DNA of 64,000 nt from Oceanospirillum sp048264105 (GCA_048264105.1 JBLXDJ010000005.1:1-64000), one strand, 5' to 3'; positions 18,348 to 25,861 are shown, numbered from the stretch's first letter. The notes: generated by a model from the letters alone, not told the origin. Made by a program: numbers and translations.

Positions 18348-18548
18348 ATGAAAAAGTCCAATAACAAGATTATCGGTATTGTTCTGATCATTGTGGGTGT
18401 TGCCCTGGCATTCTGGGGCTACGATGTTTACGACTCTGCCAGTTCGCAACTGACCCGCGCCGTAAGTGGTGATGCACCTTTAGAAGCCTATGCTGCTATG
18501 GGTGGCGGTCTGCTTTGTGTGATTCTGGGTATTTTGAAAGTTAAATAG
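18348..18548 (+). CDS. Small two-helix membrane protein, DUF3185 family
   Basis: The 66-aa product has one membrane helix at about 8-27 and a second at about 44-64, separated by a short polar loop (YDVYDSASSQLTRAVSGDAP). This pattern matches DUF3185, small inner-membrane proteins of unknown function in marine gammaproteobacteria. A GGAAGC ribosome site precedes the ATG. It is followed 13 nt later by a substrate-binding-protein gene, which may be co-transcribed. Confidence 0.8.
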   Translation: MKKSNNKIIGIVLIIVGVALAFWGYDVYDSASSQLTRAVSGDAPLEAYAAMGGGLLCVILGILKVK

Positions 18549-18561
18549 AAGGCTGAGCAGA

Positions 18562-19383
18562 GTGATGATATCGGATTGGAGTTACCGTCTCCGGGTCTTG
18601 CTGATGGCTTTTATCGGCCTGCTCGTCACTCTGCCGGTTCATAATCTTGAGGCCAGTGAAAAAAAGCCTCTGGTTATGGCGTTGATTCAGAAAGAGTCTG
18701 ACTATTATGGGCGTCTGGTCAGTCTTATTTACCGGGAAGCCTTTAGCCGTATCGGTCGGGATCTGGAGATACACTACTATCCGGTTAAAAGAAGTGACCT
18801 GATGATTGAGGCAGGTCGCATCGATGGCGATCTGGCAAGGGCTCAGACGTTTCATACCCAACACCCGCAGCTGGTTCCGGTAACAGAATCCCCTCTGTCA
18901 CTGCGCATTGCCGTTTTCTCGACCAGTCCAACATTGAAATTCAGCAACTGGGACGCGTTGCGCCAGACGGGGTTCCGGGTTAATTATTTGAGCGGCAGTG
19001 TCCTGATCAGTAAGCGGCTGGCCGGAAACGCCGCATCCGGTCAGGGTATTCCCCCCTCAGAACTGCCGGATAATTTTGCCACCGTCAGAAACTGGACGAT
19101 AGGCCTGCGCAAGCTGTTAGCCGGGCGTTCCGATCTGTTTGTGGCTTTTGACGGAGCGGTTCGCTTTGAGATGACCAAAAGCGAGTTTTATGACAAGCAA
19201 CTGTTTAATGCAGGCGTTATGGAGGAGTTGGCCGTGCACGCCTTCCTGCAACCTGAGCACGCTGATGTTGCTAAGGCTTTAAGCATTGCCCTGAAAGAGA
19301 TGAAGGCTGAAGGTGTTATCCGTCAGTTTGAGCAGGAGGCGTTTACGTCGGGTTATGTCCACCGTGTACCTTCCCGGGATTAG
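18562..19383 (+). CDS. Periplasmic solute-binding-like protein
   Basis: This 273-aa protein has an N-terminal signal/anchor (about 8-30, RLRVLLMAFIGLLVTLP) and an alpha/beta fold like family-3 solute-binding proteins (ABC-type amino-acid binders). Segments such as RDLEIHYYPVKRSDLMIEAGRIDGDLARA, and EMKAEGVIRQFEQE near the end, are typical. No transporter genes are adjacent, so it may be an orphan sensor or binder rather than an ABC component. The start may be the GTG at 18562 or the ATG at 18565. It may be co-transcribed with the DUF3185 gene and ends at a strong terminator. Confidence 0.75.
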   Translation: MMISDWSYRLRVLLMAFIGLLVTLPVHNLEASEKKPLVMALIQKESDYYGRLVSLIYREAFSRIGRDLEIHYYPVKRSDLMIEAGRIDGDLARAQTFHTQHPQLVPVTESPLSLRIAVFSTSPTLKFSNWDALRQTGFRVNYLSGSVLISKRLAGNAASGQGIPPSELPDNFATVRNWTIGLRKLLAGRSDLFVAFDGAVRFEMTKSEFYDKQLFNAGVMEELAVHAFLQPEHADVAKALSIALKEMKAEGVIRQFEQEAFTSGYVHRVPSRD

Positions 19384-19403
19384 TTTCCCTTCTCGATTGA
19401 TAG

Positions 19404-19446
19404 AAAAAGCCCCTTGCCACGGTTCGTGACAAGGGGCTTTGTTTTT
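19404..19446 (+). terminator. Rho-independent terminator
   Basis: AAAGCCCCTTG pairs with CAAGGGGCTTT around a 13-nt loop, and GTTTTTG follows. It ends the solute-binding gene and may also stop the convergent ABC gene, since the stem is preceded by A-rich sequence. Confidence 0.85.
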
Positions 19447-19494
19447 GCGGGCTAAACAGGCTTCTTCCGAGTTATTCCCAGGCTACTTTTCACC

Positions 19495-21324
19495 CTACTC
19501 TTCGCCTAAAAAACCACCGGTCTGGTGTGCCCAAAGCTGAGCATAAATGCCGCCCTGTTCAATCAGTTCAGCGTGGCTACCCTGTTCGACAACCTCGCCT
19601 TTATCCAGCACCACCAGACGATCAAGGGCGGCGATGGTGGAGAGGCGGTGGGCGATAGCGATCACGGTTTTGCCTTCCATCAGGGTGTAGAGGCTGGCCT
19701 GAATCGCCGCTTCCACTTCGGAATCCAGAGCGGAGGTGGCTTCATCCAGCAGCAGAATTGGCGCATCTTTCAGCAGCACGCGGGCGATGGCGATACGCTG
19801 GCGCTGACCACCGGAGAGTTTCACACCACGTTCGCCCACATGGGCGTCGTAACCCTTGCGGCCTTTCGGGTCGGTAAGTCCGAGAATAAACTCATGGGCT
19901 TCGGCCTTCTTGGCAGCGGCGATCATCTCTTCTTCGCTGGCATCCGGGCGACCATAGAGAATATTGTCCCGCACGGAGCGGTGCAGCAGAGAGGTATCCT
20001 GAGTCACCATACCGATCTGGGCGCGCAGACTGTCCTGAGTCACTTCCCGCACATCCTGACCATCCACCTTGATCTGGCCGGATTCCACATCGAAAAAGCG
20101 CATCAGCAGATTGACCAGCGTTGATTTACCGGCACCGGAACGGCCGACAAGGCCTACTTTTTCACCGGGCTGGATATTCAGATTCAGCTGCGGAATCACA
20201 GGCTTGTCCTCACCGTAGTGGAAGACCACATCCTGATAATCGATGCCGCCGTGATCCACGGTCAGCAGCCTGGCTTCCGGCTTGTCCTGCACCTGCAGCG
20301 GCTTGGACAGGGTGTTCATGCCATCCACTGCGGTACCGATATTCTCGAACAGCGCACTGATCTCCCACATTACCCAGTGGGACATACCGTTAAGGCGCAG
20401 CGCCAACGCGATGGAGATCGCAATCGCACCCACGCCCACCAGCTCTTCCATCCACAGCCAGATCGACAGCGCTGCAATGGAGAAGGCCAACAGGTGATTG
20501 ATGCCCTGCACACAGAAGTTCAGCCAGGTTACCAGACGCATCTGCACGTACACGGTATCCATAAACTGATCCATACCTTCACGGGCAAAATCCGCCTCAC
20601 GGTTGGTATGGGAGAAGAGCTTTACTGTGGCGATATTGGTGTAGGAATCGACAATCCGGCCGCTCATTACCGAGCGCGCATCCGCCTGTTCGGTGGAGAT
20701 CGCCTTCAGCTTCGGCACAAAGTAAACCTGAATGGCGATATAAAGAATCAGCCAGACCAGCACCGGCATCATCAGCCGCCAGTCTGCCTGAGCGACCAGT
20801 ACCAGCATGGCGATAAAGGACACTGCGATATAAACCAGTACGTTCAGCAGCTTCATGACCGATTCGCGCACGGCTAATGCGGTCTGCATCACCTTGGTGG
20901 CGATACGGCCGGCAAAATCGTTGGAGTAGAAGGAGACACTCTGCTTCAGCAGATAACGGTGCGCCTGCCAGCGGATCGCCATCGGGAAGTTACCCAGCAG
21001 ACTCTGGTGCACCACTAAAGAGTGCAGCAGGCCAATCAGCGGCAGCGCGACCAAAGGCACCAGCGCCATCCAGAACAGGGTAGAGGCTTCCTTCTCCAGA
21101 AAGGTTTTCGGATCCTGAGCTGAAAGCCAGTCCACCAACTGACCCATAAATCCAAACAGAGCGACTTCCAGAGTGGCAACACCGGCAGTCAGCACAGACA
21201 TCAGGATCAGGGGCATACCCATGCCCTTGGTGTAGTGCAGAATAAACTGCAGCAGCTTACCGGGTGGTTGTTGAGGCTCTTCCTTAGGAAAAGCAGCAAT
21301 CAGACGTTCAAAAAATGCAAACAT
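19495..21324 (-). CDS. ABC exporter with fused membrane and ATPase domains
   Basis: This half-transporter of 609 aa would act as a dimer in the inner membrane. Six membrane helices lie in about residues 35-325 and the ATPase domain in about 365-600. The ATPase has Walker A GRSGAGKS, Q-loop TQD, signature LSGGQRQR, Walker B ILLLDEATSALD and the switch AHRLST, all intact. Family members export lipids, peptides or drugs; the substrate cannot be read here. The N-terminal extension with a PKEEPQQPPGK linker and the long FALV-rich first helices resemble the MsbA-like group of uncharacterised exporters. Single gene, divergent from yhhQ. Confidence 0.93.
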   Translation of the reverse strand: MFAFFERLIAAFPKEEPQQPPGKLLQFILHYTKGMGMPLILMSVLTAGVATLEVALFGFMGQLVDWLSAQDPKTFLEKEASTLFWMALVPLVALPLIGLLHSLVVHQSLLGNFPMAIRWQAHRYLLKQSVSFYSNDFAGRIATKVMQTALAVRESVMKLLNVLVYIAVSFIAMLVLVAQADWRLMMPVLVWLILYIAIQVYFVPKLKAISTEQADARSVMSGRIVDSYTNIATVKLFSHTNREADFAREGMDQFMDTVYVQMRLVTWLNFCVQGINHLLAFSIAALSIWLWMEELVGVGAIAISIALALRLNGMSHWVMWEISALFENIGTAVDGMNTLSKPLQVQDKPEARLLTVDHGGIDYQDVVFHYGEDKPVIPQLNLNIQPGEKVGLVGRSGAGKSTLVNLLMRFFDVESGQIKVDGQDVREVTQDSLRAQIGMVTQDTSLLHRSVRDNILYGRPDASEEEMIAAAKKAEAHEFILGLTDPKGRKGYDAHVGERGVKLSGGQRQRIAIARVLLKDAPILLLDEATSALDSEVEAAIQASLYTLMEGKTVIAIAHRLSTIAALDRLVVLDKGEVVEQGSHAELIEQGGIYAQLWAHQTGGFLGEE

Positions 21325-21741
21325 GACCGTACTCGTCGTGAACAGGTTTCAGGTATTCGGGTTGTCGTCATCGATCACTTGGCGTGGTGTCAGCGACACA
21401 GGCAGGAGCGAGCATGATAGAGCAATCAAAAGTACTTACCAGTCTAAAAAGGTGAATCCTTTTGTCTGAAAGTCAGAAAAATTAATCGAAGGGGTGGCTC
21501 AAACACCATGGCAAAAAAGCGATACAGCTAAAGGGGACAGGGCGGAAAAAAAGCGAAAAAAGATTCGATTCAGACTTTTGTCTGAGGCTCACTTCGGTAT
21601 AATGCGCGGCCGTTAATGCCAAAGGCAGGCACACGACCGATCAGGCCTGGGAAGTGAATCACCACTTATCAACAGCCCTAACGTGAATCGATGATTCACA
21701 GAAGATATCAACAGTCTGTTTTGCCCCGGCTACAAGTTCAC
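21325..21741. promoter_or_regulatory. Divergent intergenic region with promoter for yhhQ
   Basis: A TATAAT box lies at 21598-21603, about 180 nt before the yhhQ ATG; no good -35 at standard spacing is seen. Just upstream TCAGAC-TTTT-GTCTGA (21570-21585) is a perfect inverted repeat, and its right half CTTTTGTCTGA also occurs at 21459-21469. These could be operator sites. The rest holds nothing recognised; the left end must contain the promoter of the ABC gene. Confidence 0.5.
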
Positions 21742-21772
21742 TTGGGTTCCCTCACCCCAACTAATAAAAAGG
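21742..21772 (+). promoter_or_regulatory. Candidate preQ1-I riboswitch
   Basis: TTGGG (21742-21746) pairs with CCCAA (21756-21760) around a 9-nt loop TTCCCTCAC, followed by the A-rich tail CTAATAAAAAGG. This follows the preQ1-I layout: stem, C-containing loop with U directly after the stem, then an A-rich tail that docks in the stem groove, with the last GG pairing to loop C residues. The tail end AAAAAGG is also the ribosome site of yhhQ, 8 nt before the ATG, so ligand binding would block translation. The loop is one base shorter than in the well-studied Thermoanaerobacter aptamer. The match to gene function (a queuosine-precursor transporter) strongly supports the call. Confidence 0.7.
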
Positions 21773-21780
21773 TGTCACTG

Positions 21781-22449
21781 ATGAGTGCATTCACGTCTGC
21801 TCAACAGCGCAAAGCGCTGACCTGGCTGGTGGCTTTCCACCTGCTGATTATCACCTCCAGTAACTATCTGGTGCAGCTGCCGTTTACCCTGTTTGGTTTT
21901 CACACCACCTGGGGCGCGTTCAGTTTTCCCTTTATCTTTCTGGCAACCGACCTGACCGTCCGCATCTTTGGTGCTCAGATGGCGCGTAAGATCATCTTTA
22001 AAGTGATGCTGCCTGCGCTGCTGGTCTCTTATGGTTTGTCGGTACTCTTTTTTGAAGGCGCGTTTCAGGGCTTTGCCCAGCTGAGCGAGTTCAACCTGTT
22101 TGTTGCCCGTATCGCCGTTGCCAGCTTTATGGCCTACGTACTGGGGCAGATTCTGGACGTTCACGTCTTTAACCGCCTGCGTCAGGCAGGCCCTTGGTGG
22201 GTGGCACCAACCCTGTCTACCATTCTGGGTAACGCACTGGATACTCTGGCCTTCTTCGCCATCGCCTTCTACAACAGCCCGGACGCCTTTATGGCAGAAC
22301 ACTGGACTGAGATCGCTATGGTAGATTACGTGTTCAAGATCCTGATCTCCCTGTTCCTGTTCGTACCTATGTACGGCGTACTGCTCAACTACCTCAGCGG
22401 TAAGCTGACTCAGGTTAATGATGAGCTGAAACCACAGCAGGCGCTTTGA
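21781..22449 (+). CDS. yhhQ: Queuosine precursor transporter
   Basis: This inner-membrane carrier of 222 aa in the ECF-like YhhQ/QPTR family (COG1738) imports preQ0/preQ1 for queuosine tRNA modification. About six helices are visible; conserved segments include NYLVQLPFTLFGFHTTWGAF, FIFLATDLTVRIFG, the HVFNRLR loop and STILGNALDTLAFF. The ATG at 21781 is preferred over an upstream in-frame start at 21691, because the latter would place the riboswitch and AAGG ribosome site inside the coding region. A strong terminator follows. Confidence 0.93.
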   Translation: MSAFTSAQQRKALTWLVAFHLLIITSSNYLVQLPFTLFGFHTTWGAFSFPFIFLATDLTVRIFGAQMARKIIFKVMLPALLVSYGLSVLFFEGAFQGFAQLSEFNLFVARIAVASFMAYVLGQILDVHVFNRLRQAGPWWVAPTLSTILGNALDTLAFFAIAFYNSPDAFMAEHWTEIAMVDYVFKILISLFLFVPMYGVLLNYLSGKLTQVNDELKPQQAL

Positions 22450-22486
22450 TAGCCGATTATTGAAGCGAAAGAACTGAGGGGTTCTG

Positions 22487-22520
22487 AAAGCGGCTTAACG
22501 CAAGTTAAGCCGCTTTTTTT
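22487..22520 (+). terminator. Rho-independent terminator of yhhQ
   Basis: AAGCGGCTTAAC-GCAA-GTTAAGCCGCTT is a perfect 12-bp stem with a 4-nt loop and seven T residues. It also marks the left border of the AT-rich island that follows. Confidence 0.93.
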
Positions 22521-22703
22521 GTGGTTGGGGAATGGTGGAGATCGCCTTGTGGGGCAACCAATAGGCCGAACCAGAGTCGGAAAGTGTCACCAATCGGAAA
22601 TGGCTAAATTAGATCTCAAGGTATAGTATCTTTCATTCATCAAGAAACCGGCTTTTGGGTCAGAGTTATTTAAGCCAAGGAGTGCCTAATTTCTGAGGGA
22701 AAA

Positions 22704-23375
22704 ATGAAAAATTTGCGGATTAAAGAACCAAAAAGAGAATACAAGGATGAGCATGGCTTTAGCAAAGTAATTGTTTCGGTTGGAATTGGAACAGTTATTG
22801 GAGGGGTTTTATTTCCCGGTATTGGAGGAAAATTGCTCGGGGCGGCTATAGGGGCAATCTTTGGTTTAGTTGACGAAAAGGATGATCAAATGTCGAAAGT
22901 TCCAGTGTTTTATAGTTTTCATTTTGCGAATGATGTAATGAGAGTGCAGCAAATTCGAAACATAGGTGTTCTCGATGGAAACCCTCCTACTACCCCCAAT
23001 GAATGGGAAAAGCTCAAAAGAACAGGTGATAAAGCTGTAGAGAACTGGATTGATCAAAATATGAAGTACAAACGTTGTATTGTAGTTCTGGTCGGGAGTG
23101 AAACAGCTTCAAGGCCTTGGGTAAGGCATGAGATTATTAAAGCTTGGAATGATGGTAAAGCCCTATTAGGAATTCATATTCATAATCTGAAGTGCCCTAG
23201 GTCTGGAGTTTGCAAAAAAGGTAGTAATCCTTTTGACTCAATTTTATTTGAAGATGGTAGAAAGCTATCTCAATATGTACCTTGCATTGATCCGAGTTCA
23301 GAAAATACTTATCGAAATATAGCTGATAATATTTCTATATGGATCAATGATGCAATAAATAATAAGGCAAACTGA
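22704..23375 (+). CDS. ThsB-like TIR-domain protein with glycine-zipper membrane anchor
   Basis: The 223-aa product has a hydrophobic glycine-rich segment (about 22-56, GIGTVIGGVLFPGIGG) and then a TIR-like domain of the DUF1863/MTH538 type (about 67-215). Family marks are VFYSFHFANDVMRVQQIRN, the RCIVVLVGSETASRPWVRHEI strand-helix with W139 and the presumed catalytic E143, and GKALLGIHIHNLK. In Thoeris defence, ThsB proteins of this fold sense phage and make an NAD-derived signal; that role here is inferred. An internal ATG at 22890 (M63) with AAGGA 7 nt before it could give a soluble form. The stop is 1 nt before the next ATG. The gene is much more AT-rich than its neighbours. Confidence 0.85.
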   Translation: MKNLRIKEPKREYKDEHGFSKVIVSVGIGTVIGGVLFPGIGGKLLGAAIGAIFGLVDEKDDQMSKVPVFYSFHFANDVMRVQQIRNIGVLDGNPPTTPNEWEKLKRTGDKAVENWIDQNMKYKRCIVVLVGSETASRPWVRHEIIKAWNDGKALLGIHIHNLKCPRSGVCKKGSNPFDSILFEDGRKLSQYVPCIDPSSENTYRNIADNISIWINDAINNKAN

Positions 23376-23376
23376 T

Positions 23377-23820
23377 ATGGAAGGGTTAGGTGTCAATATT
23401 GATCCTGAGTCAGCATCTATTCAGACTCATTTGGGAATATTGCAGAGTGTAATACAGCGCATGGCTGCGAATAGTTCTTCGTGTAAAGCATGGTGTGTAA
23501 CTTTGGTTTCTGCAGTCCTGGTTATTGTTGCAGATAAAGGTAAACCTGAGTTTGCATACATAGCTTTTTTGCCAACGTTGGTTTTTTCAGCTCTAGATGC
23601 TTACTACTTGGCTTTAGAGAAAGGCTTTCGCAATGGTTACAATGACTTTATATCAAAGCTACACAGGAAAGCCCTCAGCGAAGGGGATTTATACTCAGTT
23701 GTACCCAAAGGAAATATGTCTAAATTGCAATTGCAGGCTATAAGGTCGTTTTCAGTGTGGGGTTTTTATTGCTCATTAGCTACCCTAATACTTATTACAA
23801 AGCTTTTGGCTATTGAATAG
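23377..23820 (+). CDS. Three-helix membrane protein coupled to the TIR gene
   Basis: The 147-aa protein has membrane helices at about 37-53, 59-79 and 124-144, with a charged stretch between the second and third (FRNGYNDFISKLHRKALSEGD). An N-terminal helix THLGILQSVIQRMAANSSSCK leads into the first membrane segment. I recognise the pattern (RMAxNS, LPTLVFSALDAYYLALEK) as a recurring uncharacterised bacterial family but know no function. It starts 1 nt after the TIR gene stop, so translation is coupled. A membrane-disrupting effector triggered by the TIR signal is a reasonable inference, by analogy with membrane effectors of CBASS and type II Thoeris. It ends 14 nt from the convergent toxin gene. 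Confidence 0.75.
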   Translation: MEGLGVNIDPESASIQTHLGILQSVIQRMAANSSSCKAWCVTLVSAVLVIVADKGKPEFAYIAFLPTLVFSALDAYYLALEKGFRNGYNDFISKLHRKALSEGDLYSVVPKGNMSKLQLQAIRSFSVWGFYCSLATLILITKLLAIE

Positions 23821-23834
23821 TTTTTATTTTTTAC

Positions 23835-24104
23835 TCAAAACAACTCGCTATGATTTCCAATTCTGGCGAGTTGTAACGCTCTATCTTTCACTCGATAGAT
23901 CAGCAGTAAGTCCGGTTTGATATGGCAGTCTCTGAAACTGAGCCAGTTTCCGGTAAGCGCATGATCGGCATAACGGGCTTCGAGAATTTCTTCCCGCTGC
24001 AGTTTTGAGATGACATTCCCGACTTCAAGAATATCGGGAATGCTCAATTTGGTGACTTTCTTAAAGTCCTTCTTGAACTGGTTCGAGTATTCAAGCTTGA
24101 GCAT
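23835..24104 (-). CDS. yafQ: YafQ/RelE-family mRNA-cleaving toxin
   Basis: This 89-aa toxin of a type II toxin-antitoxin system would act on ribosome-bound mRNA. It aligns with E. coli YafQ by eye: KDHPLQG corresponds to ADHALTG, DAHVEPDW to DCHIKPDL, and the last active histidine to GNHSELF. Thus three catalytic histidines and the aspartate are kept, but the Trp next to it is Leu. The start MLKLEYS at 24104 overlaps the antitoxin gene end by 14 bp, the usual coupled order with the antitoxin first. Confidence 0.88.
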   Translation of the reverse strand: MLKLEYSNQFKKDFKKVTKLSIPDILEVGNVISKLQREEILEARYADHALTGNWLSFRDCHIKPDLLLIYRVKDRALQLARIGNHSELF

Positions 24105-24375
24105 CACCTGTTTTCCCTTCCGTGAGTTCGTGTAGCAGTTCATCCACTGAATCTGCTGTGTTTCCTCGTCCTTCATCCAGCTCTTTCATGGCTGCAAGGG
24201 TAGTTTTGTTCGGCTGACGGGCTTTCAGCTCAAAGGGAATTCCACCGTGATTGATAACGGCTTTGGCGAAAAGCTTCAGTGCCTGTGAAGGGCTCAGACC
24301 AACCTCGTCACAAATATGGGTAAAGGCCACTTTGGTTTCGTGATCAATACGGGTGCTCAGCATTTCAGTTTTCAT
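24091..24375 (-). CDS. dinJ: DinJ/RelB-family antitoxin
   Basis: This 94-aa antitoxin has an N-terminal ribbon-helix-helix DNA-binding domain (KTEMLSTRIDHETKVAFTHICDEVGLSPSQALKLF) and a C-terminal acidic tail (DEGRGNTADSVDELLHELTEG) that would wrap the YafQ toxin. The ATG at 24375 is preferred to a TTG four codons upstream. Known DinJ-YafQ complexes repress their own promoter; candidate operator repeats lie directly upstream (24386-24430). Confidence 0.88.
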   Translation of the reverse strand: MKTEMLSTRIDHETKVAFTHICDEVGLSPSQALKLFAKAVINHGGIPFELKARQPNKTTLAAMKELDEGRGNTADSVDELLHELTEGKTGDAQA

Positions 24376-24385
24376 GGTGTGTTCC

Positions 24386-24430
24386 AAATGTATTGCAATG
24401 TTTTACATATGCAGTAAATGTATCACAATT
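24386..24430 (-). promoter_or_regulatory. Repeats upstream of dinJ-yafQ, candidate operator
   Basis: AAATGTATTGCAA (from 24386) and AAATGTATCACAA (from 24416) are direct repeats spaced 30 bp, with an inverted TTTAC-N7-GTAAA between them. The position right before the antitoxin start fits autoregulation by the ribbon-helix-helix complex. The proof would be DNA binding; none is visible from sequence. Confidence 0.5.
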
Positions 24431-24497
24431 GATGTTGGCGAGTGAATCAGACCTATTGGGTCTTCTGGATAGCGGGATATATGCAGTGGAGTGAATA

Positions 24498-25109
24498 TTG
24501 AGTCTTAGTGCATGGTTTAAGAGTAAAACAGCAGATCGTGTCCTCCTGCCTGTCAGGGAGAAGATAGGCGACCTAATTGAGAAAGACAGTCGAGTATTGG
24601 AGGTCGGTTGCGGAACCGGCGATCTGTTATTTCGCTTATCCGGCAAGATTGAGTTTGGGCTGGGACTGGATATTGATCCGGGCATGATCCGTTTTGCTCA
24701 TCACAGGCTCAGCAAAGAGCAGGTTGCCAATTTAGAGTTTAAAGCGGCAAGGCTAGAATCTCTCGACAGGGTGTTTCTGGGTCGTTTTAACATTGCCAGC
24801 AGTACGCTTTGTTTACATGAGATGGAGACTGATGATGCCGTCTCGGTGTTATCTCTGCTCAGGAAGCATGTCGATAAGATTGTAATTGCTGATTTCGATA
24901 TGCCGGACTCTCTTTGGGGTAAAATATCGATTGAACTGGATGAGTCGATCTCCGGGCATTATCGGCGATTCCGCAAGTATCGAAGTAGCGGCGGTTTGCC
25001 GAATCTTGCCGCAAGGGCGGGACTGGATATTCTCTCGGAAAGCAGAACAACTATTGATGGCGTCACTGTTTGGCAATTAGGTCGTATGCCTCCCTTGAGT
25101 CAGGTATAG
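24498..25109 (+). CDS. Class I SAM-dependent methyltransferase
   Basis: The 203-aa product has the Rossmann SAM-binding motif VLEVGCGTGDLLFRL (about 33-47), acidic motif II GLDIDPGM and a weaker motif IV region SSTLCLHEM. The C-terminal part (HYRRFRKYRSSGGLPNLAARAGL) probably shapes the substrate site. The target is unknown; small-molecule methylation is likely. The start is a TTG at 24498 supported by GGAG 6-7 nt upstream. It is a single gene ending at a terminator, and lies at the right edge of the AT-rich island. Confidence 0.85.
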   Translation: MSLSAWFKSKTADRVLLPVREKIGDLIEKDSRVLEVGCGTGDLLFRLSGKIEFGLGLDIDPGMIRFAHHRLSKEQVANLEFKAARLESLDRVFLGRFNIASSTLCLHEMETDDAVSVLSLLRKHVDKIVIADFDMPDSLWGKISIELDESISGHYRRFRKYRSSGGLPNLAARAGLDILSESRTTIDGVTVWQLGRMPPLSQV

Positions 25110-25114
25110 AGCAA

Positions 25115-25145
25115 GGCCGGACTACCATTGTCCGGCCATTTTTCT
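25115..25145 (+). terminator. Rho-independent terminator
   Basis: GGCCGGAC-TACCATT-GTCCGGCC is followed by ATTTTTCT, six bases after the methyltransferase stop. Confidence 0.88.
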
Positions 25146-25227
25146 GCACCATTATCGTGAATGGTTAACATCTTGTTGTGTTTCTACTAATAGGTAGATT
25201 TGCTCAAAAAGCCCACCTTTCAAATTG

Positions 25228-25695
25228 TTACTGATAAATCCTCTTGGCGAAGGCTTCCGCTTCTTCTGTGACTGATTTTGGTGCGGCATTGCGCTCTTCC
25301 GGCAGGTCACTCAGGTATTGTACAAACTCGATTTCGTATCCATCCGGGTCGATAAAGTAGACATTCCGCCGATGGGGTTCATCAGCACCATCCTTGCTGA
25401 TCTCAAACCCCGCCTCTGCTAACCGCGCGATGACGGTATCAATATTTGAAGTGACAAAGGCGATATGAGCCAGCCCCAATTTGTGTCCGGTAAGGTCTCT
25501 GTTCTGGCCAGTGCCGGAGTCATTCAGTGCCAGATACTGATAATCATCGCCGTAGTGCAGCCAGTTTCTGACCTTGCCATACCAGTTACTTTCGCCTTTA
25601 GCGCGTACTTTCCATTGGGGAAATGCTGCCCGATAAAACTTCAGTGATGCCACTAAATCGGTAACAACCAAATTAACGTGTTCTAAGTGAATCAT
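25228..25695 (-). CDS. VOC-family (glyoxalase/dioxygenase fold) protein, candidate SoxR target
   Basis: This 155-aa protein of the vicinal-oxygen-chelate superfamily has two beta-alpha-beta-beta-beta modules. MIHLEHVNLVVTDLVASLKFY begins the first and GLAHIAFVTSNIDTVIARL the second. Metal ligands are suggested by H6, H76 and E124 in GYEIEFVQY. The FIDPDGYEIEF motif is standard for the family. It could be a lyase, dioxygenase or antibiotic-sequestering protein. A SoxR box lies in its upstream region in the correct place for a redox-controlled promoter, so a role in defence against redox-active compounds is likely. Confidence 0.85.
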   Translation of the reverse strand: MIHLEHVNLVVTDLVASLKFYRAAFPQWKVRAKGESNWYGKVRNWLHYGDDYQYLALNDSGTGQNRDLTGHKLGLAHIAFVTSNIDTVIARLAEAGFEISKDGADEPHRRNVYFIDPDGYEIEFVQYLSDLPEERNAAPKSVTEEAEAFAKRIYQ

Positions 25696-25765
25696 CTTCT
25701 GCTTCCTTTTTCTGAGTTGTCTTCTTTTGATGTGCTTGCTTTTGTAGAATGAGTGCAGCTTAAAA

Positions 25766-25783
25766 CCTCAAGTTAGGTTGAGG
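25766..25783 (-). promoter_or_regulatory. SoxR box in a 19-bp-spacer promoter of the VOC gene
   Basis: CCTCAAGTTAGGTTGAGG differs at two central positions from the classical SoxR dyad CCTCAAGTTAACTTGAGG. Read on the minus strand it sits between TTTACC (-35) and TAAGCT (-10) separated by exactly 19 bp, the long spacer typical of SoxR/MerR-activated promoters. Activation of the VOC gene by oxidised SoxR is the straightforward reading. Confidence 0.85.
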
Positions 25784-25861
25784 TAAAGACCCTGTTTCAA
25801 CTTTTTTGCCATTTAATTTTGGCGTGCGGGTTGGATGGGGAAATGCACAGGAGGAATCAGC

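Noticed and set aside
21691..21780. 30-codon upstream extension of yhhQ
   Set aside because: It would place the riboswitch-like hairpin and ribosome site inside the gene, and the extension has no resemblance to the transporter N-terminus.
22704..23820. Canonical Thoeris (ThsA + ThsB)
   Set aside because: The TIR protein fits ThsB, but the partner has neither SIR2, SLOG nor Macro domain, so only a Thoeris-like label is justified.
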